The position numbers were made by a program, and so were the translations under genes. A model generated the notes under the pieces. It was not told the DNA's origin. It saw only the letters and a program-made list of their open reading frames with translations, and did not search any database. This document shows positions 51,028 to 59,685 of a stretch of 64,000 nucleotides of DNA, in pieces. The number at the start of each line of letters is the position of its first letter. Positions within the stretch are counted from its first letter, which is position 1. The DNA comes from Pseudomonas fluorescens (GTDB lineage Bacteria > Pseudomonadota > Gammaproteobacteria > Pseudomonadales > Pseudomonadaceae). The DNA is taken from NCBI RefSeq assembly GCF_002022275.1, contig NZ_MSDF01000021.1, positions 8,668 to 72,667 of the forward strand, written 5' to 3'.

Positions 51028-52194
51028 ATGGCTGAGGTTCTGAACTTCGAGCACAACGGCATCACCGTGAATGCCTCCGAATCCCCCGAGGCCATGGGTG
51101 GCCTGGGCGATAACGTGATCGGTCTGGTCGGCACTGCGCCGAATGCCCATGCGTCGATCCCGAAAAACGCGCCGTTTCGCATCAACAGTTTCACCACCCA
51201 GGCGCTGCTGGACCCCACCGGCGCCGAGTCGGGCACGCTGTTTCAGGCGGTGTACCAGATTCTTAAAGTGGTCAAGGTACCGATCTACGTAGTGATTGTG
51301 GAGGAGGGCGCCACCCCGGCCGACACGCTCAATAATGTGATCGGCGGCAACGAGCCGACCACTGGCCGCAAGCTGGGCCTGGCTGCTTTGAGTAGCGTGC
51401 CTGAAGACCTGACCATCATCGGCGCCCCGGGCTTCACCGGTACCAAAGCGGTGGCCGGTGAGTTCGCCTCGTTCGGCAAGCGCATCAAGGCCCGTGTGGT
51501 GCTGGATGGCAAGGACGCCAGCGTTGCCGATCAAGTGACTTACAGCGGCGAACTGGGCGGTGCCGACCTGGGCTTCGACCGTTGCCTGCTGGTGCACAAC
51601 CTGCCTTCGGTGTACTCCAAGGCGGCGAAGAAAAACGTGTTTCTGTCGCCGTCGTCCCTGGCCATCGCCGCGCTGGCCAAGGTCAAGCAGTGGGAAAGCC
51701 CGGGCAATCAGGTGACGTTCGCCGAGGACGTTTCCCGCGTGGTCGAGTACAACATCCTCGACACCTCCACCGAAGGCGATCTGCTCAACCGCTACGGCGT
51801 GAGCTACTACGCCCGCACCATCCTCGGCGGTTTTTCGCTGCTGGGTAACCGCTCCATCACCGGCAAGTTCATCAGCTACGTCGGTCTGGAAGATGCCATC
51901 AGCCGCAAGCTGGTCAAGGCCGGCCAGAAGGCCATGGCCAAGAACCTCACCAAGTCCTTCATGGACCAGGAGGTCAAGCGCATCAACGACTGGCTGCAAA
52001 CCCTGGTGGCCGACGAAACCATCCCCGGCGGCAGCGTGTACCTGCACCCGGAACTGAACAGTGTCGAGAAGTACAAAAACGGCACCTGGTACATCGTCAT
52101 CGACTACGGCCGCTACGCGCCGAACGAACACATGATTTATCAACTCAATGCCCGCGATGAAATCATCGAGCAGTTCCTGGAGGACGTTCTCTAA
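51028..52194 (+). CDS. Contractile tail sheath protein (P2 FI-like)
   Basis: A 388-residue sheath protein, with NVIGLVGTAPNAHASIPKNA near the N-terminus and the C-terminal conserved RTILGGFSLLGNRSITGKFI and YGRYAPNEHMIYQLNARDEI. It polymerises around the tube and contracts to drive it through the target envelope. The stop overlaps the tube ATG by one base. Confidence 0.93.
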   Translation: MAEVLNFEHNGITVNASESPEAMGGLGDNVIGLVGTAPNAHASIPKNAPFRINSFTTQALLDPTGAESGTLFQAVYQILKVVKVPIYVVIVEEGATPADTLNNVIGGNEPTTGRKLGLAALSSVPEDLTIIGAPGFTGTKAVAGEFASFGKRIKARVVLDGKDASVADQVTYSGELGGADLGFDRCLLVHNLPSVYSKAAKKNVFLSPSSLAIAALAKVKQWESPGNQVTFAEDVSRVVEYNILDTSTEGDLLNRYGVSYYARTILGGFSLLGNRSITGKFISYVGLEDAISRKLVKAGQKAMAKNLTKSFMDQEVKRINDWLQTLVADETIPGGSVYLHPELNSVEKYKNGTWYIVIDYGRYAPNEHMIYQLNARDEIIEQFLEDVL

Positions 52195-52700
52195 TGTTTA
52201 CCAACCGTGTAAGACAGGCCATTGCGGCCACCCTGCAAGGCCTGCCGTTGTCCGCGACGGTGGAAGAGTTCACCCCGCCGATCATTGATTTCGAGATGGA
52301 GCCCATGACCGGCGGCCGCTTCATCGCCGAAGAAATGGCCAAGAGCGGCAAGGTGCTCAACGCCACCCTGATGCTGCAAGGCGTGGGGCCTGAAATCATG
52401 CTGGCGCTGGGGGTGAGGCAGGGCGAAGACATCCTGCTCAACGTGCGCGAAGCCGGCCAGGACCAGGACGGCAAGACCTATTTCACCTACCACACGGTCG
52501 GCGGCAAGCTGAAAACCCTGACTGAAACCAAGTTGAAGATGGGCGATAAGGCCACGACCACTCTGGCCCTGTCCTGCCGTACTTACAGCCGCCTGGAAAA
52601 CGGCATCCCGGTGATCGACATCGACGTACGCACCCAGAAGTTCGTGCTTAACGGTGTGGACATTCTTGGCGATGCCCGTCGCGCCGTGCTGATGCCTTAA
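52194..52700 (+). CDS. Tail tube protein (P2 FII-like)
   Basis: A 168-residue major tube protein. Diagnostic stretches are FEMEPMTGGRFIAEEMAKSG and the C-terminal IDIDVRTQKFVLNGVDI. It forms the inner tube. A REP element follows before the chaperone gene. Confidence 0.92.
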   Translation: MFTNRVRQAIAATLQGLPLSATVEEFTPPIIDFEMEPMTGGRFIAEEMAKSGKVLNATLMLQGVGPEIMLALGVRQGEDILLNVREAGQDQDGKTYFTYHTVGGKLKTLTETKLKMGDKATTTLALSCRTYSRLENGIPVIDIDVRTQKFVLNGVDILGDARRAVLMP

Positions 52701-52713
52701 GAGAAACCGTAAT

Positions 52714-52839
52714 CTGAAGCGCGCACGGTCATTGTGGGAGCTGGCTTGCCTGCGATGGCATCGCCCCGGTACACCAGACCACCGAGTCGCCTGCATCGCG
52801 GGCAAGCCCGGCTCCCACACTGTCCGCGCCGTGCTTCAG
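52714..52839. repeat. REP element inserted inside the R-tail operon
   Basis: Core arms TGTGGGAGCTGGCTTGCC and GGGCAAGCCCGGCTCCCACA (52733-52819). Symmetry extends outward to CTGAAGC and GCTTCAG. It is the same subfamily as at 7.3 kb. It separates the sheath-tube pair from the chaperone and tape-measure genes. Confidence 0.87.
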
Positions 52840-52876
52840 ATCGCTTATCAACCACGTTTCAATAAGGAATTGCCCT

Positions 52877-53449
52877 ATGGCCTGGATGCCACCGCTGCAC
52901 CTCCTGCTCTCGCCGATCACCGCCGACACCGGCGCGACGATCGAGCAGGTTCAGCTCAAACCGCTGTACTACGCCGCGCAAAAAGATGCGCTGGCCCGGG
53001 CCGGTGACGACGAGGACGATCAGTTCTTTGAACTGGCGAAACTCGCCACCGGCCTGTCGGAAAAAGAGCTCGACCAGCTCAAACGCCCGGACTACGTGAG
53101 CATTGCGCAATACGTACATGAAATGTCGACGCTGCCTGCGTCGTTCTTTCTCGGCAAGGCTGATGAGCCGTCGCAGTATGAACAGGTGAACCTGCTGCTG
53201 CCGCTCGATGCCGCCGGTCGAAGCCTGACTGATCTGAGCCTGGAAATGCCCGCGCTGCGCGCCACCAAAGCCATGAAAAAACTCGCCACCAATAAAGACC
53301 GTGCCGAGTTCATCACCGCTCACTGCACTGGCCTGATGATCCCTGATCTTGCTGGCCTGACCGTGCCTGACTGGACGGAATTGCAGGAGCGCATCGACGA
53401 TTTTTTAAATCAACCGGCGGACTTCTTTCGCAGCGCGACATCGAAGTAA
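52877..53449 (+). CDS. Tail assembly chaperone, zero-frame product (gpE-like)
   Basis: A 190-residue protein between tube and tape measure, the position of the tail chaperone of contractile tails. It is mostly helical (ELAKLATGLSEKELDQLKRP, KAMKKLATNKDRAEFITAH). It should coat the tape measure during assembly. A -1 slippery site near codons 175-177 allows a longer product. Confidence 0.8.
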   Translation: MAWMPPLHLLLSPITADTGATIEQVQLKPLYYAAQKDALARAGDDEDDQFFELAKLATGLSEKELDQLKRPDYVSIAQYVHEMSTLPASFFLGKADEPSQYEQVNLLLPLDAAGRSLTDLSLEMPALRATKAMKKLATNKDRAEFITAHCTGLMIPDLAGLTVPDWTELQERIDDFLNQPADFFRSATSK

Positions 53450-53571
53450 TCCTCGATGTGGTGCCGCTGATTTACTCGGTCAATGAGGCGGAAATCCTCG
53501 ACTGGGACTCCGGCAAAGCATTGCGCCGCTACGACATTGCGATGACTCGCCTTGGCGTCAAACAGGAGTAA
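52877..53571 (+). CDS. Tail assembly chaperone, -1 frameshift product (E+E')
   Basis: At T-TTT-TTA (53401-53407) ribosomes can shift -1. The first 177 residues then join a 54-residue extension beginning KSTGGLLSQRDIEVILDVVP and ending RLGVKQE, stop at 53571, six bases before the tape-measure ATG. The extension has good codon use and no start of its own. Such E/E' frameshifts are conserved in P2-like tails; the site has the ideal phase. Confidence 0.82.
53401..53407 (+). promoter_or_regulatory. Programmed -1 ribosomal frameshift site
   Basis: Heptamer T TTT TTA in the correct phase (zero-frame codons TTT and TTA). The zero-frame stop is 13 codons downstream. Confidence 0.8.
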
Positions 53572-53576
53572 GCGGG

Positions 53577-55334
53577 ATGCAGGACACGTATTCGCTCGCC
53601 TATGCCATGACCAGGGACGGTCAGGGTGTTTTTGGCAACGCAGGCGGCCCCCAGGGGGCCGATAGCGTCAACCCGGGCCCTTTGGTGCCCAAAAGCCCTG
53701 AAGAGGCCGCGCCGTTATCTTCGATGAACCTTGCGCTCACTCACGCGGGCCTGGAACTCAGTGGTCTCTCGCTGTCCCTGGGGCTGTTGCGCACCAGCGT
53801 GGACGCGCTGGAAGTTACCTTGTCGCGGCTCAAATCGTTGGAGGTTGAACCGTCCGGGACCGAGCAGAAGTCATCCACTGAAGTGACGTCGAGCGCATCG
53901 CAAGAGCTGCGCCTGACGCGTGAAGCCCTGACACTGGGGAGCACGCAAAGTCTTGATCCGGTCGCGGCCTTTCAGCAATCGAATGCCAGCCTTACGTTTG
54001 ATTCAAAAGCCACCTCGGAAAAGTCCATAACGGAGCGGCGCGAAACCTCCACAAAAAGCCAGGAGCAGCTGACCAAGACGCTCGAAACTGCGCCGGTATT
54101 GGGGGAAGACACATGGCTGCGCGCCAAGACCCATGTGCTGAACGCCACCAACGAATGGGCCGGCAGCTCACCCGCTGCCGCCGAGACGCTCAAAACCACT
54201 GAAGCGGTGATGTCCTCGGTGGTGGTGCCGCTGGTTTCCGAATTCTTTTCGGGCTTGGGCGACACGATCAAAGACCGGGTGACGGGCAACCTGGTTGATG
54301 TAACGCTGGGCAAGTTGCCTGGAGCGGCTGGCAAGCTGTTCAAGGAAGGTGGTTACGACAAGGAAAAGGGCAAGGGGAAGGATTGCTGCTGCCCGGGTGA
54401 GTCGCTGAGCAGCCCCGCGCCTCCCAGCATTATTTTGCCGGCGGGTTATGACCTTGCGCGTGACCCTTCCGGCAAAACCCAGGGCAAAGGGGCAGGTAAA
54501 AAAAGAGGCTTGCTCGGTAGTTTTCTGTCTACAGCGTCCGACAAGCTAGGCAAGCTGTTTCTGCCCAACTCACGGCTCGGCTTGGAGGCAAGCGCGAGGT
54601 CTCTGGGTGCGTTTTCCGGGGCGACTGCCTCCGGACGTAATCAAGGGCCGGCCGGCGGTTCTGGCGGACGCCTTGGTTTGATCGAGGCATTGGAACGTGG
54701 CGTGGTCGGGGTACCCGGTGACGTCGCGGCTAAACCACAGCTCCCGTTTCAACCCCCGTCGTCTGCGTTGCAAGCGCCGCCCGGCGCGAATCTGCCGCAT
54801 GCCTCGACTTCGCGCCTGACCAGCACCATGACTCGGCTGGAATCGTCCGCCGCTCGCCGCCTTGGCCCACTGAGGTACGTCGACACCGCCATGGATGTTA
54901 TCCAGGGCGTGCGCAACGGCGACGCTAAAGCAGTCGGCACCGGCCTCAGCACGGCCGGAGGCGCCTGGGCAGGCGCTTCTGCAGGCGCCGCTATCGGGAC
55001 CCTGATTTTCCCCGGTGTCGGCACCGCTGTCGGCGGCGCGATTGGTGGTTTGCTCGGCAGCGAGGCGGGCAGTTGGCTCGGTGACAAGCTGTTCGGCTCA
55101 ACCGATCGTTTGCCCGCGCCAGGTGCGGTGAGCAAAGAGATCAACAGTGCGCGAAGCGACAGCGTTCAGGTCTCTATTGCGCCGAGCATCCAGATCACCG
55201 GCGTCAACCCGGCCGATGCCCAACAGGTCGTCAACCAGGTGATTCAAGCCCTGCAATTCCAATGCATGCCGATGGTCACCGACACGCTCGGTATCCGGCG
55301 CAACGCGGCACTGGCCGACCCAGGAGGTGATTGA
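53577..55334 (+). CDS. R-tailocin tape measure protein
   Basis: A 585-residue protein directly after the chaperone. Helical Ser/Thr/Leu-rich regions span residues 50-260. A Gly/Lys-rich linker with a Cys cluster (KDCCCPGESL) lies near 275-285. A glycine-rich hydrophobic stretch (GASAGAAIGTLIFPGVGTAV) lies near 465-500. The C-terminal region has IAPSIQITGVNPADAQQVVN. It sets tail length and is probably inserted into the target membrane. It overlaps gpU by TGATG. Confidence 0.85.
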   Translation: MQDTYSLAYAMTRDGQGVFGNAGGPQGADSVNPGPLVPKSPEEAAPLSSMNLALTHAGLELSGLSLSLGLLRTSVDALEVTLSRLKSLEVEPSGTEQKSSTEVTSSASQELRLTREALTLGSTQSLDPVAAFQQSNASLTFDSKATSEKSITERRETSTKSQEQLTKTLETAPVLGEDTWLRAKTHVLNATNEWAGSSPAAAETLKTTEAVMSSVVVPLVSEFFSGLGDTIKDRVTGNLVDVTLGKLPGAAGKLFKEGGYDKEKGKGKDCCCPGESLSSPAPPSIILPAGYDLARDPSGKTQGKGAGKKRGLLGSFLSTASDKLGKLFLPNSRLGLEASARSLGAFSGATASGRNQGPAGGSGGRLGLIEALERGVVGVPGDVAAKPQLPFQPPSSALQAPPGANLPHASTSRLTSTMTRLESSAARRLGPLRYVDTAMDVIQGVRNGDAKAVGTGLSTAGGAWAGASAGAAIGTLIFPGVGTAVGGAIGGLLGSEAGSWLGDKLFGSTDRLPAPGAVSKEINSARSDSVQVSIAPSIQITGVNPADAQQVVNQVIQALQFQCMPMVTDTLGIRRNAALADPGGD

Positions 55335-55717
55335 TGCGACAGCAAATGGTGCTGGGCGACTTTATTTTTGGCCTGGCCCGAGGCTTTGCCTATTCCACGC
55401 TGGGCCGTACCAGCGATGGTGGCTGGAGCGACTTGACGATTGTTGCGAGCAAATCCTTGTCGCGCCAAAGCGGGCAGAAGCTGGAAAAGCTCACCTTTGG
55501 CGGCACCGCGATGTACGCGGTCGGCATGCAGCGGCTGGACGAATTGCGCGCCCTGCAAAACACGCGGGCGCCGTTGCCTCTGGTCGATGGTATCGGGCGC
55601 AACTGGGGCTTGTGGCGGATCAATTCGGTGGTGGAAAACCAGAGCAATGTGATCGACGACGGCACGGCCATGGTCATGACCTGGTCCCTTGAGCTGGAGG
55701 AATTCGTCAATGCGTAG
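55334..55717 (+). CDS. Tail protein U (P2 gpU-like)
   Basis: A 127-residue protein with the gpU features MVLGDFIFGLARGFAYSTL and RPLPLVDG-type APLPLVDGIGRNWGLWRI. It acts at the tail end. The start overlaps the tape-measure stop and the stop overlaps gpX. Confidence 0.87.
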   Translation: MRQQMVLGDFIFGLARGFAYSTLGRTSDGGWSDLTIVASKSLSRQSGQKLEKLTFGGTAMYAVGMQRLDELRALQNTRAPLPLVDGIGRNWGLWRINSVVENQSNVIDDGTAMVMTWSLELEEFVNA

Positions 55718-55922
55718 AGTACGAAGTATTGCCGGTGATTCGGTCAACCTGCTGCTCTATCGCGAGCTTGGGCGGTGTGATGACGCCGCTGAGGAAACCC
55801 TCTGGCGCCTGAACCCTGAGCTCTCCGAATATGGCCCGGTGCTGCCGGCTGGCGTGTGGGTCATTGTGCCCGAGCTGTCCACGCAGCCAAGTGCCGTACG
55901 CCCCGTTCTGGCCTGGGATTAA
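55710..55922 (+). CDS. Tail protein X (LysM-like hub, P2 gpX-like)
   Basis: A 70-residue LysM-like protein (NLLLYRELGRCDDAAEETLW, ELSEYGPVLPAGVWVIVPEL). ATG 55710 overlaps the gpU reading frame by eight bases. It links baseplate hub components. Confidence 0.87.
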   Translation: MRRVRSIAGDSVNLLLYRELGRCDDAAEETLWRLNPELSEYGPVLPAGVWVIVPELSTQPSAVRPVLAWD

Positions 55923-55931
55923 GGAGGTTAC

Positions 55932-56942
55932 ATGGCACAGGGATTTACGCCGGTGGTGGAGTTTTACGGCGCCAACGCGGCACTGCTCAATGAGCGCTTG
56001 ATGCGTTGGAGCCACACTGACGCATTGGGTGGCGAGAGTGACCGGCTTGAGCTGACGCTCAATATCGAGGGGCTCGAAGGTCTGCCCAGCTTCAGTGGCA
56101 AAATCGGCTTGCGCGCCGGGTACCGGGAGACGGGGCTGGTCGAGAAGGGCGAGTTCGTGGTCACCCAGCGAACGCCGAGGCTATTCCCCATGAGCTTGTT
56201 GGTCGTGGCAACCGCTGCGCCCTTCAGCAGGGTGGACGCTACCGGTTACCGCCAACGCCGGTCCGCCAGTCATGGGCCGACAACCTTGGGGGCGTTGTTT
56301 CGCCAGTTGGTCAGCCGTCACGGTTTTTCACCGCGAGTAGCGCCTGCGCTCGAAGGTATTTTGATCCCTCATATCGACCAGTCCAACGAAAGCGATATGG
56401 CGTTTATTACCCGCCTGGCCAAGCGTTACAGCGCTATCACCAAACCGTTCAACGAGCTGTATGTGCTGGCCGAAGCCGGGCAGTTGAAGTCGATCAGCCT
56501 TCAGCAACTGCCCGAGGTGAAGTTGTCCGTGAGCCGCGACAATCGCCCCGGCGAGCACGCCTTCATCACCGCCACGCTCGACGAAAAATCACGCGCCAAA
56601 TATGAGGGCAGCCGCGTCACCTGGTGGGACGCTGGCGCAGGCAAGCGGCGCGTGGTGCAGGTGGGCAATGCGCCTTTTAAAACCTTGCGCCAACCCTGCC
56701 AGAACGAAGCCGAAGCGCGCAGCGTGGCCGAAGCCGAATTGCGCCGTGTAGGGCGCCAGGACCTGCAGTTGCTGATCGATTGCCCGGGTAACCCGCTGCT
56801 GGCCGCCGAAGGGCTGCTGCGGCTGGATGACACCTGGCCCGCGTACATGCAGGGGCAATGGTCGATCAGCAAAGTGGTGCATACGGGTGACCCGGCGACG
56901 GGTTATCGCAGCGCCATCACGGCGGGCGGGTTGTCGACTTGA
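55932..56942 (+). CDS. Baseplate hub protein D (P2 gpD-like)
   Basis: A 336-residue late-control-D/hub protein. Typical elements are LMRWSHTDALGGESDRLELT, GLVEKGEFVVTQ and the central QSNESDMAFITRLAKRYSAI. It closes the R-type module and forms the platform under the spike. GGAGG lies four bases before the ATG. Confidence 0.9.
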   Translation: MAQGFTPVVEFYGANAALLNERLMRWSHTDALGGESDRLELTLNIEGLEGLPSFSGKIGLRAGYRETGLVEKGEFVVTQRTPRLFPMSLLVVATAAPFSRVDATGYRQRRSASHGPTTLGALFRQLVSRHGFSPRVAPALEGILIPHIDQSNESDMAFITRLAKRYSAITKPFNELYVLAEAGQLKSISLQQLPEVKLSVSRDNRPGEHAFITATLDEKSRAKYEGSRVTWWDAGAGKRRVVQVGNAPFKTLRQPCQNEAEARSVAEAELRRVGRQDLQLLIDCPGNPLLAAEGLLRLDDTWPAYMQGQWSISKVVHTGDPATGYRSAITAGGLST

Positions 56943-56987
56943 TCGCGTTGCCCCGCGTTTTTTGCACTACCTCTGACTGGAGCAAGG

Positions 56988-57185
56988 ATGCCTATGAATG
57001 ACGAAGAATTGGCCGCGATCAACCGTTTGATCGCCGCCCTGCAAACCCAAACCGACGGCCAGACAGCGCTTAACGCTGCCATACGGTTGTTGGCCCAGAG
57101 CAACCAGGCGTTGGTCGATCTGATCAAGAGCCGTGAACCGGACCCGAATGCTCCGCCTTATCTGGATGGCAAACCGGCGCCCTGA
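56988..57185 (+). CDS. Small helical protein between R- and F-type modules
   Basis: A 65-residue charged helical protein (DEELAAINRLIAALQTQTDG, AIRLLAQSNQALVDLIKSRE) with a Pro-rich end. It sits at the border of the two tail modules, where P. aeruginosa has its lysis cassette, but it is not an endolysin. A second ATG at 56994 is possible. Function unknown. Confidence 0.65.
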   Translation: MPMNDEELAAINRLIAALQTQTDGQTALNAAIRLLAQSNQALVDLIKSREPDPNAPPYLDGKPAP

Positions 57186-57228
57186 TTCAGCCTCGACCCC
57201 CGCCTTTCATCTGTTGCACCCACTACAG

Positions 57229-57248
57229 CCCGCATGAGCGGGTTTTTT
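57229..57248 (+). terminator. Hairpin at the R/F module boundary
   Basis: CCCGC-ATGA-GCGGG followed by six T. Terminator-like, just before the F-type tube gene. Confidence 0.75.
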
Positions 57249-57269
57249 ATTGTTCATGGAGAACACTCG

Positions 57270-57761
57270 ATGTCGATTCTTACCCAAGGTACCCAGATCT
57301 TTGCCCTCGTCCCGCCGGTCTCCGGCACCGGGCCTTACACCGTGCTGGAAGTCGAGCACGCCACCTCGTTCGAACCCGGCGGTGCGCCGGCCGAACAGAT
57401 TGAAGACACCAGCCTCAACGCCGAGGAGCGCAGCTACAAAAAAGGCCTGCGCACGCCGGGCACCGCGAGCCTGGGCCTGAACGCCGACCCGACCAACGCC
57501 AGCCACATCCGCCTGCACCAACTGTCCGAAGCCAAGGGCGATACCGGCGTCAAGTGGGCGGTGGGCTGGTCCGACGGCAAAGACGTGCTGCCGACCGTCA
57601 ACACCAAGGGCGATGGCTTTGAACTGCCGGCTACCCGTACCTGGTTCACCTTCGACGGTTACGTCTCGGACTTCCCGTTCAACTTTGCGCTGAACGCTGT
57701 CGTGACCACCACCGTCACCATCCAACGTACCGGCGCCAGCGCCTGGATCAAGAAAGCCTGA
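57270..57761 (+). CDS. F-tailocin tail tube protein (lambda gpV-like)
   Basis: A 163-residue tube protein of non-contractile tails. Features are LEVEHATSFEPGGAPAEQIE, RSYKKGLRTPGTASLGLNAD and a C-terminal beta region. ATG 57270 follows GGAGAA. First gene of the F-type module. Confidence 0.82.
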   Translation: MSILTQGTQIFALVPPVSGTGPYTVLEVEHATSFEPGGAPAEQIEDTSLNAEERSYKKGLRTPGTASLGLNADPTNASHIRLHQLSEAKGDTGVKWAVGWSDGKDVLPTVNTKGDGFELPATRTWFTFDGYVSDFPFNFALNAVVTTTVTIQRTGASAWIKKA

Positions 57762-57769
57762 GAGATGCC

Positions 57770-58120
57770 ATGAACCTCAAACAACTGAAAGCCAAGGGCG
57801 GCATCGTTGATGGCCAGCCGGTGAAGAAAGACGTCAGCTGGACACACCTGGACAGCAAAACCGGCAAGGAAGTGACTGACACCTTCACGCTGCACATCCG
57901 CCGCCAATCGTTTGGTGTGATCGAGCGGCTTTTCACCGGGGGCGAGTCTGCGCAAAGCCGCAACGCCAGTTACCTCGCCGCTTCGGTAATGCTGGGCGCC
58001 GAGGGCGATGAGGCGCTGAGTTACGACGATGCCTACAGCCTTGAGCCGTCGTTGGGGTTTGTGATCCTCAACGCAGTCAATGAGGTGAATGGCACAGGTG
58101 GCGCTGGCGCAAAGAACTGA
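57770..58120 (+). CDS. Tail assembly chaperone G
   Basis: A 116-residue protein starting nine bases after the tube gene, in the lambda G position. It shows VSWTHLDSKTGKEVTDTFTL and the SLEPSLGFVILNAVNEVNG end. It binds the tape measure during assembly. The reading frame of the next gene is open in the -1 frame from 58083 on. Confidence 0.8.
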   Translation: MNLKQLKAKGGIVDGQPVKKDVSWTHLDSKTGKEVTDTFTLHIRRQSFGVIERLFTGGESAQSRNASYLAASVMLGAEGDEALSYDDAYSLEPSLGFVILNAVNEVNGTGGAGAKN

Positions 58121-58404
58121 CGGCCGCCGATGAGTTCTGGCACGAACTGGTGTTGAACGGAGTCGGCGGCCGCACGATTGCCGAAGCCAAGGAACGCATG
58201 ACCTACCACGAAGCCCTGGCCTGGGGACGCTATATCGACCGATATGGCTCCCTGCACGCCGGTAGGCGGCTGGAGGCGGGCAGCGCACTGGTGGCGCTGC
58301 AGACCCACCGGCTGGGCGGCGGCACGGCCGAGTTGATTGATTTCATGCCCCATGAGATGCGCCGGGGCCTGTCACTCGAACGTGCGATGAACGAGTGGCG
58401 TTAA
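57770..58404 (+). CDS. Frameshifted tail assembly chaperone GT
   Basis: The -1 frame from about 58083 to 58404 has no good independent start. It codes for KELTAADEFWHELVLNGVGG and TYHEALAWGRYIDRYGS, typical of the T part of lambda-type GT proteins. A shift at GCA-AAG-AAC (58109-58117), just before the G stop, would give 211 residues. The site lacks a canonical X-XXY-YYZ heptamer, so the exact shift point is uncertain. Confidence 0.65.
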
Positions 58405-58424
58405 GGACGACGCCACTTACCTTG

Positions 58425-58446
58425 AAACCCGCGCCAAGCGGGTTTT
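58425..58446 (+). terminator. Intra-operon hairpin before the F-type tape measure
   Basis: AAACCCGC / GCGGGTTT with a 5-nt loop, followed by TATCC and the GGAGAAACC ribosome-binding site. Confidence 0.65.
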
Positions 58447-58467
58447 ATCCATGACCCGGAGAAACCT

Positions 58468-59658
58468 ATGGCAACTGCTTCCCAGGGTAATCTGACGCTC
58501 AACCTCGGCAGCCTGGAGCAGGCCCTGGCGAAGGCGTCACGGATTACCGAACAAAGCATGCGCGAGATGCAGCAGAAGATCGAGGACGCCGCTAAAAAGG
58601 TCAGCGCTTCTGCGGCAGCGGCGCTGCAGGTCACGTCCGGCCAGTTCAAGGACTTTCAAAAGTCTTATGACCCGGCCACGGATGCGGCAGAAAAATTCAT
58701 CCAGAAAAACGCGCAACTGGTGGAAGTGCTCAAGCAGAGCCAGGGGGCGCAGCGTGATTTTGCAGGTTCGCTGGAGGGGCAGTCGAGTTATACCGACCGC
58801 GCGGGTTTGAAGTTTCCAGCGGGCGGGCCGTACGCAGATGTTCCTGCACCGGACGTAGGCGATGACACAGCAGGCTTTGCGTTTCTGGATGATGACAAGA
58901 CGAAAAAGGTCCAGGGCAATTTCGCCGCCATGACCAAACTGGTCGATGATTGGAGCGCAGGCGCTCAAAGCGCGTTCAAGGATTATGTGAGCAGCTCGGG
59001 AACTGCCGCGGAACAATCCAAAGCGATGTTCGCCGGCGCTTTCAAGCAGATGGACGATGCAGTCCTGACGTTTGCTACCACCGGTAAATTCAACTTCTCT
59101 GATTTCGCCAAATCGGTGCTTAAGGACATGGCGATGATGGCGGCGAAAACTGCCGGTTCGAGTGCACTGAGTTCGTTGTTCAGTATCGCAAGTTCGGCCG
59201 TGATGAGTTGGTTGACTCCCTCCGCGGGGGCGAGTGCAGGGGGTGGGCCCCCTGGTTATACCAATGAACTCAACGCGTCCGGTCTGAGGTATTCGCCACC
59301 TGCCAAATTTGCCAAAGGCGGCGCTTTCACCAACTCCGTCGCGACAAGCCCCACCGTGGCCCCCATGGCCCTGTTCGGCGAAGCCGGCCCCGAAGCCATC
59401 ATGCCCCTGAGCCGTGGTTCCGACGGCTCCCTGGGCGTACGTGCCTTGGGCGGGGGCTCGGCGGGCAGCGCAAGCAGCAACCAGGTGGTAATTCAACAAA
59501 CCATCAACGTTGCCGACGGTCAGGGCGCAGGCACCGATGCCAATGCCCAGAATGTTGCGCGTGCCTACGCAGGTTCTGCCCGTCAGGGCGCTGCCGAACA
59601 GATTGCACGTGACCTCAAGCCCGGCGGCCAGATCTGGTCGGCCATCAACGGTCGTTGA
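58468..59658 (+). CDS. F-tailocin tape measure protein (short)
   Basis: A 396-residue lambda-family tape measure. An N-terminal coiled-coil region (about 10-100) is followed by a Phe/Ala-rich amphipathic part (FNFSDFAKSVLKDMAMMAAK) near 205-225, a hydrophobic segment, and the family C-terminal motif ALFGEAGPEAIMPLSRG near 295-312. At 396 residues it is under half of lambda gpH (853), predicting a short flexible tail. Confidence 0.85.
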   Translation: MATASQGNLTLNLGSLEQALAKASRITEQSMREMQQKIEDAAKKVSASAAAALQVTSGQFKDFQKSYDPATDAAEKFIQKNAQLVEVLKQSQGAQRDFAGSLEGQSSYTDRAGLKFPAGGPYADVPAPDVGDDTAGFAFLDDDKTKKVQGNFAAMTKLVDDWSAGAQSAFKDYVSSSGTAAEQSKAMFAGAFKQMDDAVLTFATTGKFNFSDFAKSVLKDMAMMAAKTAGSSALSSLFSIASSAVMSWLTPSAGASAGGGPPGYTNELNASGLRYSPPAKFAKGGAFTNSVATSPTVAPMALFGEAGPEAIMPLSRGSDGSLGVRALGGGSAGSASSNQVVIQQTINVADGQGAGTDANAQNVARAYAGSARQGAAEQIARDLKPGGQIWSAINGR

Positions 59659-59685
59659 CCCCCCACGGCTAAGCCTGGAGAAAAC

